Shown here piece after piece: positions 44,999-53,279 of a DNA stretch of 64,000 nt. Both the position numbers and the translations under genes were made by a program. How positions within the stretch are numbered: the first letter of the stretch is position 1; the number at the start of each line of letters is the position of its first letter. The notes under the pieces are model-generated. The model was not told the origin of the DNA. It worked only from the letters and a program-made list of their open reading frames with translations, and searched no databases. The DNA is taken from NCBI GenBank assembly GCA_910583965.1, contig CAJUAE010000001.1:1-64000 (forward strand), written 5' to 3'. This stretch comes from an uncultured Lachnospiraceae bacterium (lineage in GTDB: Bacteria > Bacillota > Clostridia > Lachnospirales > Lachnospiraceae).

Positions 44999-46495
44999 AT
45001 GAATGATATAGAAAAGACACAGTCCTGTATCACGCAGGTGACGCAACAGGAGCCATATCTTACAGGGGAAAATGTCATTGTTGCTGTACTTGATAGTGGT
45101 ATTGATTACTTTTTGCCAGAGTTTCGTGACGCTGCTGGACAGACGCGAATCTTAGCAATTTGGGACCAGACACAGCAACCTGATGTACAGCAGGGAAAAC
45201 AGCCACCGTCAGGGTATCAAGAGGGCGTATTATATACAAGAGAAATGATTAATGAGGCACTTGCTTTGGGGCGTGAAAACGGTCAAAAGCAAGTGCCTGT
45301 TTTTGACTTGTCTGGTCATGGGACTGCTGTGGCGGGAGTGGCAGCAGGTACAACTATGGGAATTGCGTCTAAGGCTGACTTGCTAATTATACGATTGGGA
45401 AATCCACAGGCAAATTCTTTTCCAAGAACAACACAATTGATGCGAGGGATAAATTATGCGGTAAATCTTGGTGTCACATTAAACAGACCTGTGGCAATTA
45501 ATATTAGTTTTGGAAACACTTATGGAGATCATCAAGGAAATTCATTATTAGAACGTTTTATTGACAATGCTTCTGAAGTTGGGAGAAGTGTGATTGTTGT
45601 GGGAAGTGGAAATGAAGGGGTGTCAGGAGGACATACGGCTGGCATTATACAAAGGGAAAGTCGCAAGGTAGAACTTGCAGTAGCGAACTACGAGATAGGA
45701 TTAAGTATCCAATTGTGGAAATTTTATCAGGATGTCTTTAATCTAGTTATCACATCACCAGGAGGGGAAAAGACGACATTAGAATTATCTACGCTTAGGG
45801 AGGCGCAAGCACAACGGCATACATTGGAGCAAACACAACTTTTATGTTATCTTGGAAAACCGCTTCCTTACAATGTTCAACAGGAGATTTTTATTGATAT
45901 GATACCAACCAGCAGTTATGTTAATAATGGTGTGTGGCGCATGGAATTAGTTCCGATATCGCTTGTGACAGGAGAATACCGGTTTTACCTTCCGGGATAT
46001 GCAGTTAGAAATACAGCAACTGGCTTTTTTTTACCAACACCTGAGATGACAATCACAATCCCTTCTACAGCGAGAAGGGTGATAACGGTCGGCGCTTATG
46101 ATATAGCGCGCAGAAGTTATGCAGATTTTTCTGGAAGGGGATATGTATATCGCTATAATGATGGAAGGACAGATACAGCAGGCGGACAGCAGATTATTGC
46201 AGATGTAAAACCAGATTTAGTAGCGCCTGGAGTTAATATTACAGTGCCTATGCCTGACGGAGGCTATGAGCAAGTTTCAGGGACTTCTTTTGCGACACCA
46301 TTTGTAACAGGGGCAGCAGCATTGTTAATGGAATGGGGGATTATTCGCGGAAATGACCGTTTTCTCTATGGAGAGCGCTTAAAAGCAAGTCTGATACGAG
46401 GAGCACAATCACTTTCCGGCGTATCAGAGCGACCAGATAGCAGAATTGGATGGGGAAGACTATGTGTAGAAAACGCATTGGCAAACATGCAATAA
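44999..46495 (+). CDS. Subtilisin-like serine protease (S8, Csp-like)
   Basis: A 498-residue S8 peptidase with a full catalytic triad: Asp32 in VLDSGID, His107 in SGHGTAVAG, Ser430 in GTSFATP. A domain of about 150 residues is inserted between the His and Ser regions (VELAVANYEIGLSIQLWKFY to the jellyroll-like LPGYAVRN). There is no signal peptide. This layout resembles the Clostridial Csp proteases that activate cortex hydrolases during germination. The GH18/LysM gene with a spore role follows 21 bases on, which supports a spore link. The ribosome binding site is weak. Confidence 0.85.
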   Translation: MNDIEKTQSCITQVTQQEPYLTGENVIVAVLDSGIDYFLPEFRDAAGQTRILAIWDQTQQPDVQQGKQPPSGYQEGVLYTREMINEALALGRENGQKQVPVFDLSGHGTAVAGVAAGTTMGIASKADLLIIRLGNPQANSFPRTTQLMRGINYAVNLGVTLNRPVAINISFGNTYGDHQGNSLLERFIDNASEVGRSVIVVGSGNEGVSGGHTAGIIQRESRKVELAVANYEIGLSIQLWKFYQDVFNLVITSPGGEKTTLELSTLREAQAQRHTLEQTQLLCYLGKPLPYNVQQEIFIDMIPTSSYVNNGVWRMELVPISLVTGEYRFYLPGYAVRNTATGFFLPTPEMTITIPSTARRVITVGAYDIARRSYADFSGRGYVYRYNDGRTDTAGGQQIIADVKPDLVAPGVNITVPMPDGGYEQVSGTSFATPFVTGAAALLMEWGIIRGNDRFLYGERLKASLIRGAQSLSGVSERPDSRIGWGRLCVENALANMQ

Positions 46496-46516
46496 AAGGA
46501 AAGGAAGTAAGAAAGA

Positions 46517-47662
46517 ATGCAGATTTATATAGTCAAAGAAGGGGATACCATTGATAATATTGCGGAAATATTTGCAACGAGTGTGGAAGATATTGCATAC
46601 GATAATCAGATACCAGAACCATACCGATTGGCGATAGGGCAGGCATTGTTGATTCCAGTAGGGCAAGAAGTACGTGAGAAAAGAGAGGTTTATGTAAATG
46701 GTTATGCATATCCATATATACGCAATGAGGCACTTTTGGAAACATTACCATACCTGACAAATCTTTCTGTATTTTCTTATGGTTTTACTACTGAAGGTGA
46801 TTTGATTCCTCCGCAGGTGGACGACAGCCGTATGATTCGGGAAGCGTGGATGCAAGGAACGGTACCAATTTTGGTCTTGACACCATTTGACCAGACAGGT
46901 ATGTTTAACAATTACTTAATTAGTGAAATCACACACAATATGATAGCACAACAAAATCTGATTGACCAGATGTTGCTAACAATGGAGGAGAAAGGATTTA
47001 CTGGAATTGACCTTGATTTTGAGTATATTTTGCCGCAAGATAGAGTTGCATATGCTGATTTTGTAGCGAATGTCAGAACGCAAGCCTCACAAAAAGGATA
47101 CAAAGTTTCCGTGGCGCTTGCACCAAAAACTTCAGCAAATCAGAAAGGGCTTTTGTATGAAGGAAAAGATTATAAGCTGCTTGGCGCAGCGGCAGACAGT
47201 GTGCTGCTTATGACTTATGAGTGGGGGTATACCTATGGTCCACCTATGGCAGTTGCTCCCATTAACAAAGTGCGCGAAGTGGTTGAATATGCAATCACAG
47301 AGATTCCAACAGAAAAGATAGATTTAGGCATTCCAAATTACGGTTATGATTGGACATTGCCTTTTGTACAAGGAAGTTCTAAGGCACAAACCATTGGAAA
47401 TGTGGAAGCAGTACAAATTGCAATTGAGAATAATGCAGTGATACAGTTTGACGAGACGGCAATGTCTCCATTTTTCCATTATGAAAAAGACGGATTACAG
47501 CATGAAGTATGGTTTGAGGACGTGAGAAGTATGCGAGAGAAATTTCATTTAATTACAGAATATGGGCTGCGAGGAATGGGATATTGGCAGATTATGAAGT
47601 TGTTTCGTGTAAATTGGTTGTTACTTGCAGATACTTTCGAGATTGTACGAGTAGGGGAATAA
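46517..47662 (+). CDS. LysM - glycoside hydrolase 18 protein (YaaH/SleL-like)
   Basis: A 381-residue protein. One LysM domain (residues 1-46, YIVKEGDTIDNIAEIFATSVEDIAYDN) is joined to a GH18 domain whose catalytic motif reads GIDLDFEYI (DxDxE). YaaH/SleL enzymes are N-acetylglucosaminidases that finish cortex breakdown in germinating spores; usual forms carry two LysM domains, here there is one. There is no signal peptide, consistent with synthesis in the mother cell and deposition on the spore. AAGGAAG precedes the ATG. It probably shares a transcript with the subtilase. Confidence 0.88.
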   Translation: MQIYIVKEGDTIDNIAEIFATSVEDIAYDNQIPEPYRLAIGQALLIPVGQEVREKREVYVNGYAYPYIRNEALLETLPYLTNLSVFSYGFTTEGDLIPPQVDDSRMIREAWMQGTVPILVLTPFDQTGMFNNYLISEITHNMIAQQNLIDQMLLTMEEKGFTGIDLDFEYILPQDRVAYADFVANVRTQASQKGYKVSVALAPKTSANQKGLLYEGKDYKLLGAAADSVLLMTYEWGYTYGPPMAVAPINKVREVVEYAITEIPTEKIDLGIPNYGYDWTLPFVQGSSKAQTIGNVEAVQIAIENNAVIQFDETAMSPFFHYEKDGLQHEVWFEDVRSMREKFHLITEYGLRGMGYWQIMKLFRVNWLLLADTFEIVRVGE

Positions 47663-47720
47663 TTTTTTGTCAGATGTACTTGTTTATGTTTTATAAAACT
47701 GAGTACATCTGACAAAAAAT
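47662..47720. terminator. Bidirectional terminator
   Basis: A 19-bp perfect stem (47662-47680 with 47702-47720; core TCAGATGTACT) with A and T runs at both ends, placed between the convergent YaaH-like gene (+) and nahK (-). Confidence 0.95.
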
Positions 47721-47738
47721 ATTTTCATCAGAAGTAAA

Positions 47739-48866
47739 TTAAAGAGTCTGGTACTTGTTTACAATTGATTGCATTTCGTTCCATTTTGCTTCCATGTCCG
47801 CAACCAGTTTAAACTGAGTTCTTGCCCGGTCTAGGTTATGATTTTCACGATGAACTTTGAAATAGTGATCACCGGTGAGAAAATCAGCTAGAAATCGAAT
47901 ACCACATTCAAATGTCATTAATTTGGCGCCTACAGGTAACAATTCGATTTCTGTCTTAGTAAGGCTTCCAGCACATCCTTCCAGATATCCTTTTGTAAAA
48001 GCCTCAAACAAAGATAAATCTAATTCTACTTTGCTTAAATCTGGTTCATCTTCTGCGCCTGTACTTGCACCAAAACGAATGGAGTCTCCAAAGTCATAGA
48101 GGGAGAGTCCTGGCATAACAGTGTCAAGGTCAATAATACACAATGCCTTGTGTGTGTCAGCATCCAATAAAATATTGTTTAGTTTCGTGTCATTATGTGT
48201 TACGCGCAAGGGTAGTTTTCCTTTGGCTAACAGGTCTGTCAGTATCGAGGCATCCTGTTCTCTGTCAAGGGCAAAAGCAATTTCTGCTTTGGCGAGTGTT
48301 GCTCGATTCTTATCCGCTTCTTGTATAGCCTTTTTAAAATCTTGAAAGCGAGAAACTGTATTGTGAAAGTTTGGAATCGTTTCGTGAAGTGTCTGTACAG
48401 GAAAATCTGCCAACATTTTTTGGAAGTTTCCAAATGCAACAGCACTGTCATAAAAGTCTTTTTCACTTTCTACTTTTTCTAAACAGATAGAGTTTTCTAT
48501 AAATGGAAATACGCGCCAGTAATTTTTATTAGAGTCTTGATACCAGTTTGCGCCGTCTAAGGTTTTCCATACATTTAAGGTTTCTCTGTCTGGATCGCCA
48601 CCTTGAGAAAGAATTGTTTGGCGCAGATATTCTGTGATATGAACCACATTTTCCATTAGTTGTTGTGGATTCTTAAATATATTATGGTTCATTCGCTGTA
48701 GTATATATTTTTTTTCAATGTTTTCAGGTGTTTTGTATCGCAACAGAAATGTATCGTTGATATGCCCATTTCCATAGGGACATTTCTCTATAAGATTGCT
48801 GTTATCGGCAAAAAATGCAGCGATTGCATTGTCTATTTTGACACAAGCCGGATTTTCAGTATGCAT
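47739..48866 (-). CDS. nahK: N-acetylhexosamine 1-kinase (NahK-like)
   Basis: A 375-residue kinase of the aminoglycoside phosphotransferase fold. The catalytic loop is VTHNDTKLNNILLD and the metal motif CIIDLDTVMPG. In Bifidobacterium NahK phosphorylates GlcNAc and GalNAc at C1, the products of lacto-N-biose/galacto-N-biose phosphorolysis. Here it is directly downstream of lnpA (38 bases) in the same operon, which makes the assignment strong. Generic homology alone would give only a phosphotransferase. It is the last gene, ended by the bidirectional terminator. galT and galE are not in the window. Confidence 0.88.
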   Translation of the reverse strand: MHTENPACVKIDNAIAAFFADNSNLIEKCPYGNGHINDTFLLRYKTPENIEKKYILQRMNHNIFKNPQQLMENVVHITEYLRQTILSQGGDPDRETLNVWKTLDGANWYQDSNKNYWRVFPFIENSICLEKVESEKDFYDSAVAFGNFQKMLADFPVQTLHETIPNFHNTVSRFQDFKKAIQEADKNRATLAKAEIAFALDREQDASILTDLLAKGKLPLRVTHNDTKLNNILLDADTHKALCIIDLDTVMPGLSLYDFGDSIRFGASTGAEDEPDLSKVELDLSLFEAFTKGYLEGCAGSLTKTEIELLPVGAKLMTFECGIRFLADFLTGDHYFKVHRENHNLDRARTQFKLVADMEAKWNEMQSIVNKYQTL

Positions 48867-48904
48867 ATAAACTCCTTATGTTTTATAATCAATGTATACG
48901 ATTG

Positions 48905-51067
48905 TTATGATAGTTCCAACCAACGCATTTCCATTGGTGCCAAGTCAAGATGTTCAAATAGTGTGCCTTGTACATACAAATCAGTCTCTCTTGGCTCTTT
49001 GGAATTGTTGATGACAGCAATTTTTTTCGTATCTTCAAAGACAACAAGTTCTGTGTCTACATTTGTTACATAGAATTTTTTCATCTCGTCTTCTTTGTGT
49101 GCTGCAAAGTAGATAGCACGCAATAGAATACGACAGTTCTGTGGAGAGTACGGAAGACCTGCAAAGTAAACACTTCTACCTTTTCCATATTCATTTACGA
49201 CCAAGCGACTATACTTTTTGTCCATATTTAGTATCTGATAATGTTCGCCTTGTGCATAGATACGGCTTTTTCCTTCTCCAAAATCAATTTCACCAGGAAT
49301 ATCTTCAAGAATAAAGTGTTCCCTACACAAAACATTGTACTTGTCTGTACTCATGGAGAATCCAAGTTCTCTGTCAACACCCAACACATCACTAAGTTGG
49401 AAATAGCGTCCTTGGTATTGACAAGCGCTCGGTTCGCCTACACCAATAAATCCGCCGCCTTCATCTACAAACTTGCGAATTGCACAGACGATTTTTTCGT
49501 CTTTCCAATTTTCAGCGCCACTCCATGAAGTGTAAGCATCACCTGCGTTGATAATAACTTTGATTTCAGGGTCAATCCCATTTTTAACTTGTTCAAAATC
49601 AATAAATTCTACATCGATAGGCATACCACTTAGGCATTCAATGACTCCCACATACGAATAGATTTCTCTGTACCACAGTGCATGATGTACTTGATTGGAC
49701 ATCCAGCGTCGGATATTTCCCCAACAGTTTAAGATAGCTACTTTAAAAGGAGCAGTGTATGCTTTTGTTCCCTGCATATTCTGATGTATTTGACGAAACT
49801 CATCTACGACTTTTTGAATCTGTTCGATAAAGCCAGGCCATTCTGCGGCCAATTTTAGATATCCTCCGTATCCAATACGGTCTAGCGGAGAGCGTAGAAT
49901 AGCACGTCTTGCTTTTAGCCAATTATCTTGCGCTTCTCCGATTGGATCGCCACCATCTGTAAACACATCAGGGAAAAAGTAGGGCAGTAGACGTCCTTCT
50001 GTATATTTTACTCCTTTAATATCAGAAATCATTCGCAGCGTAACACCATCTCCAACAGAACCGACAACAGCATCGAGACCAATGTTTTTAAAGTATTTAC
50101 CAAAAGGCTCTGTTCCAATCCAGTGATCGCCTAGAAACATCATTGCTTCTTTTCCATAGCTGTGCACAATGTCCACTAGCTCTTTTGCCAGTTTAGAAAC
50201 CTCGATTTGTTGAAACTCAATAAAATCACGAAATTGTTTGGAGGGCACGCGGAAGGTTGAATTGTGATAGCCTTGGTCCACGATATACTCTGGGCGGAAT
50301 GGATAGCCAGCCCATTTTTCAAATTGCTCTAAAATATAGGGGCTAACGCTTGCGCTATATCCAAACCATTCTACATATTTTTCTCGTTTTTGGTCATCAA
50401 ATGTCAATGTAAATTGATGGAAGAAAGTAGTAAAGCGCACGACGTTGACATGTGGATTTTCTTCACACCATTTTTTTAACTTCTCTTTTACATAGAGTTG
50501 TGTTTTGGGTTGTCGTACATCATAAGTTAGTTGATGTGGCGCATCCTTCCAGTCATTTGTAATAAAATTATACATATGTACTGGGTCCCAGATTAAAAAT
50601 GCAAGGAAAGAGACTGTGTATTGATGATAAGGTATTGTCTCAATTACAACTTCTCCAGTCGTCTTGTCATAGTCCCACTTTTCTGTCGGAACGACTTCCC
50701 CAGTAGTTCTATCTATAACTTCCCACCAGCGTTTTGGGGAATCAATGGTATTTACTTTGAGTTGTTCCGTGTGGAATCCTTTCATTAGCTCGATGCGCAA
50801 ACTTTCGCTTTTTGCAGTGACACGATCACTGATTAGATATTCCTGCTGAATTTCTTCGGGATTTTTCATTGCCCAGTTATTATCTTTTCTGGTAGTATAA
50901 TATGTTGCATAAATTTTGGCGTCCTGGCTTAACAGTTCCTCAGGCATAGTGGTTCCGTCACAGTCCCTCAAGGCATCTGCACCCAGCAAATTTTTTAGGC
51001 GTATGGTCTCATCAACCATATCTACATCTGTAGGCAGAGTTAGTCTGCCGGTGTTTTCCATATTCAT
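48905..51067 (-). CDS. lnpA: 1,3-beta-galactosyl-N-acetylhexosamine phosphorylase (GH112)
   Basis: A 720-residue GH112 enzyme, normal length. It cleaves lacto-N-biose I or galacto-N-biose with phosphate to galactose 1-phosphate and GlcNAc or GalNAc, so host mucin and milk glycans can be used without losing the bond energy. Recognisable segments include RLTLPTDVDMVDET at the N-terminus, FTTFFHQFTLTFD, FLGDHWIGTEPFG in the barrel and GGGFIGVGEPSA in the glutamine-amidotransferase-like domain. There is no signal peptide, so it is cytoplasmic and fed by the ABC transporter upstream. AAGGAGGTG-type sequence precedes the start. It has the same order as in other GNB/LNB operons. Confidence 0.95.
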   Translation of the reverse strand: MNMENTGRLTLPTDVDMVDETIRLKNLLGADALRDCDGTTMPEELLSQDAKIYATYYTTRKDNNWAMKNPEEIQQEYLISDRVTAKSESLRIELMKGFHTEQLKVNTIDSPKRWWEVIDRTTGEVVPTEKWDYDKTTGEVVIETIPYHQYTVSFLAFLIWDPVHMYNFITNDWKDAPHQLTYDVRQPKTQLYVKEKLKKWCEENPHVNVVRFTTFFHQFTLTFDDQKREKYVEWFGYSASVSPYILEQFEKWAGYPFRPEYIVDQGYHNSTFRVPSKQFRDFIEFQQIEVSKLAKELVDIVHSYGKEAMMFLGDHWIGTEPFGKYFKNIGLDAVVGSVGDGVTLRMISDIKGVKYTEGRLLPYFFPDVFTDGGDPIGEAQDNWLKARRAILRSPLDRIGYGGYLKLAAEWPGFIEQIQKVVDEFRQIHQNMQGTKAYTAPFKVAILNCWGNIRRWMSNQVHHALWYREIYSYVGVIECLSGMPIDVEFIDFEQVKNGIDPEIKVIINAGDAYTSWSGAENWKDEKIVCAIRKFVDEGGGFIGVGEPSACQYQGRYFQLSDVLGVDRELGFSMSTDKYNVLCREHFILEDIPGEIDFGEGKSRIYAQGEHYQILNMDKKYSRLVVNEYGKGRSVYFAGLPYSPQNCRILLRAIYFAAHKEDEMKKFYVTNVDTELVVFEDTKKIAVINNSKEPRETDLYVQGTLFEHLDLAPMEMRWLELS

Positions 51068-51150
51068 TGTAGGACACCTCCTTGTGATAATTATTTATTT
51101 TGTAGTAAAATGTAAAAAGTAAATGATAGATGTGTGTTAGCATACATCTT

Positions 51151-51315
51151 TTATTGATATTTCTTATTGTAGAGATAGAGGAGAACTAATATTCCGGCAA
51201 GGCCAACAAGCATTGTCAGTAATCCAGCAGGTCCAATATTGCGCTGTCCTGTGACAATCAATACGATACTAACAATAAAAACCAATAGATATAGCAGCCT
51301 GATTGCATATTTCAT
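51151..51315 (-). CDS. Small membrane protein in the GNB/LNB operon (54 aa)
   Basis: A 54-residue protein with AAGGAGG 7 bases before ATG 51315. Two hydrophobic stretches (LLYLLVFIVSIVLIVTG and GLLTMLVGLAGILVLLYLY) flank a QRNIGPAG turn, and it ends in YNKKYQ. It may be the small Firmicutes family called DUF6903, which I recall beside lnpA, but I cannot verify this. It sits between the permease and the phosphorylase, 18 bases after the permease stop, so is surely cotranscribed. A transporter accessory role is a guess. Confidence 0.75.
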   Translation of the reverse strand: MKYAIRLLYLLVFIVSIVLIVTGQRNIGPAGLLTMLVGLAGILVLLYLYNKKYQ

Positions 51316-51333
51316 AACAATTCCTCCTTAAGA

Positions 51334-52218
51334 TTATCCCTTTAATCCACCAAGACTCATGCCTTGTGTTAGTTTTTTCTGTACTAAAATATACAGAATT
51401 AATGTCGGTAGCATAACAATTACAAGTCCTGCGTAGAGTTGTCCATAATTTGCAGCCGCTTTCTGTGCTTGCATTAGCTGCATTAGGCCGACTGGAAGTG
51501 TTTTGGAATTCTTTGTAAGCAGTGTCATAGAAATAATATATTCATTCCAGAATGACAGGAAGTTAAATAAGATAACTGTAATAATGCTTGGCAGTGCCAT
51601 TGGCATCATAATTTGAACCATAGTCCTAAAGTATCCACTTCCATCCATATAGGCAGCTTCCTCATAATCTTTTGGAATCGTGACAAAGAAGCCAGAGAGA
51701 AGATAGATTGTGAATGGTAGGGCAGTGGATGCATATACAAGTGCCACGACAAAGAGATTGTTTAGGAAAAAACTGCCTACACCTATACTTTTTAGAAATT
51801 TATCTGCGTCTACAAACATTAGGAAAATTGGTACTACAATATAGTTTACGTTGATAAACAAGCCACCCATAAACATTATATTAATTAATTTGCTGCCAAA
51901 AAAGCGATAGCGCGCAAGCACATAGGCCGCTGGTAGGGCAACCACCAATAAAATGGCAAGTGCCAACATTGTCACAAGGATGGAATTAAAGAAATACTCA
52001 CCCATATTTGCTTTTTGAAAGGCATCTATAAAGTTTTGGAAATAGATACCTTTGGGCATTGTCCAAGGATTTCCATAAAATTCCGAGTTTTCTTTGATAG
52101 AAGCAAGAAAAACCCAAGCTACTGGCACTACAATACTGATGGCAAGTGTCAACAAAGCAACATAGATAAAGATTTTGTACAGAGTATCAAGACTCATTTC
52201 TTTTTTGTTTTTTCGCAT
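51334..52218 (-). CDS. ABC transporter permease, carbohydrate type (MalG-like)
   Basis: A 294-residue permease with six predicted membrane helices and the EAA loop KDYEEAAYMDGSGYFRTMVQIMMPMALP that docks the ATPase. It is the second permease of a CUT1 sugar importer, partner of the next gene. No ATPase gene is present here, so a shared MsmK-type ATPase encoded elsewhere is expected, as is usual for CUT1 systems in Firmicutes. The substrate, lacto-N-biose or galacto-N-biose, is inferred from lnpA. AGGAGGAAG lies upstream of ATG 52218, and the gap from the first permease is 14 bases. Confidence 0.9.
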   Translation of the reverse strand: MRKNKKEMSLDTLYKIFIYVALLTLAISIVVPVAWVFLASIKENSEFYGNPWTMPKGIYFQNFIDAFQKANMGEYFFNSILVTMLALAILLVVALPAAYVLARYRFFGSKLINIMFMGGLFINVNYIVVPIFLMFVDADKFLKSIGVGSFFLNNLFVVALVYASTALPFTIYLLSGFFVTIPKDYEEAAYMDGSGYFRTMVQIMMPMALPSIITVILFNFLSFWNEYIISMTLLTKNSKTLPVGLMQLMQAQKAAANYGQLYAGLVIVMLPTLILYILVQKKLTQGMSLGGLKG

Positions 52219-52232
52219 CTGTATCTTCCTCC

Positions 52233-53126
52233 TTAAAATTCCAAAGGCTCTCTCTTGGTAGCAAAGTTAATTAGTGCCGACAATCCAAAGGAGAACAGGA
52301 ATACTACAACGCCAATCGCCATACCATATCCATAAGAAGAATTGGTGTATGCCTGCTTATACATATAGCTTAAGAATACTTCTGTTGCGCCATCTGGTCC
52401 ACCGTTTGTCAATGCTTTTACAATCAAAAAACTAATATTAATTGAGCTAATTACAAAGAAAGTTAGCGTTGTTCTAATATTGGTCCAGATTAGTGGTAGG
52501 GTGATAGAAAAAAATTGATGGATTCTGCTGGCACCCTCAAGATTGGCAGATTCATATAAGCTTTCTGGCACACTTGCCATACTTGCCATATACATAACCA
52601 TATAGTATCCGATTGCCTGCCAAATCATTGCGATTACCAGACTGTATATAACTAATTTCTGGTCGCCAAGCCACAGAATCGGTGTTTTTTCGCTTCCGCG
52701 GAAAATACCAATAATACTATTGAGCAGACCACTGTTTGGGTCATAGATGGCTGAAAAGATGGCTGAAATGACTACTACGGATAAAATATTGGGGATATAA
52801 AATACAATGCGGAAAATATTTTGTCCTTTAATTTTTTCGCGGGAGAGAATTGCCGCAAAAATTAAGGAAAGCACCATTGTGACAATAGTCACGATTGCGA
52901 TTAAAAGGACTGTGTTTTGGAAGGAACGGAAAAAATTCGTGTCTTCCATCAAAATTTTAAAATTATTCAGACCGACAAATTGTTTGTTGTTGGAATAACC
53001 ACCCCACTTATACAGGGACATCTTAAAGACATTAAAAGTGGGTATCAGCATAAAGATAACAAACAATATGACTGCAGGTGCTACACATACAGTAATAAAA
53101 ATCGATTTTCCTCTGACTTTTTTCAC
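52233..53126 (-). CDS. ABC transporter permease, carbohydrate type (MalF/UgpA-like)
   Basis: A 298-residue permease with six membrane helices and EAA loop SLYESANLEGASRIHQFFSITLPLI. It is the first permease of the CUT1 importer. The start is GTG 53126, with GGAGG 7 bases upstream; the frame continues up to 53234, but that extra sequence is the structured repeat, not protein. It is separated from the binding-protein gene by a terminator-like hairpin and repeat, so readthrough sets its level below that of the binding protein. Confidence 0.9.
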   Translation of the reverse strand: MKKVRGKSIFITVCVAPAVILFVIFMLIPTFNVFKMSLYKWGGYSNNKQFVGLNNFKILMEDTNFFRSFQNTVLLIAIVTIVTMVLSLIFAAILSREKIKGQNIFRIVFYIPNILSVVVISAIFSAIYDPNSGLLNSIIGIFRGSEKTPILWLGDQKLVIYSLVIAMIWQAIGYYMVMYMASMASVPESLYESANLEGASRIHQFFSITLPLIWTNIRTTLTFFVISSINISFLIVKALTNGGPDGATEVFLSYMYKQAYTNSSYGYGMAIGVVVFLFSFGLSALINFATKREPLEF

Positions 53127-53149
53127 ACGTATACCTCCATTTTTGTAAA

Positions 53150-53233
53150 ACGAACAGAGAAGATTACCTGTCCTGCTCACCGCACCGCCGATACGCCACT
53201 TTAGTGACATATTCCTCTGCATCGGCGTGTGCA
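53150..53233 (-). repeat. Post-terminator structured repeat, copy 4 (single unit, inside the operon)
   Basis: On the minus strand: GCACACGCCGATGCAGAGG, TATGTCACTAAAGTGGCGT, ATCGGCGGTGCGGTGAGCAGG. The stem CGCCGAT/ATCGGCG and inner CAC/GTG hairpin replace the pairings of the other copies. It starts directly after a terminator hairpin, like the copies at 5.68, 26.91 and 28.37 kb, and ends about 25 bases before the permease start. Confidence 0.7.
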
Positions 53234-53268
53234 TAAAATACGCCCCAAAGGCAGAAACCTTTGGAGCG
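53234..53268 (-). terminator. Internal terminator after the solute-binding protein gene
   Basis: On the minus strand CGCTCCAAAGG, loop TTTCTG, CCTTTGGGGCG, then TATTTTAT. It is probably leaky, giving an excess of binding protein over permeases. Confidence 0.75.
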
Positions 53269-53279
53269 CTCCTATAACC

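Noticed and set aside
50925..50945. TTAACAGTTCCT resembling the MITE terminal repeat
   Set aside because: It lies within lnpA coding sequence with no partner repeat or target duplication.
53127..53234. N-terminal extension of the first permease
   Set aside because: The DNA is the structured repeat; GTG 53126 has the proper ribosome binding site.
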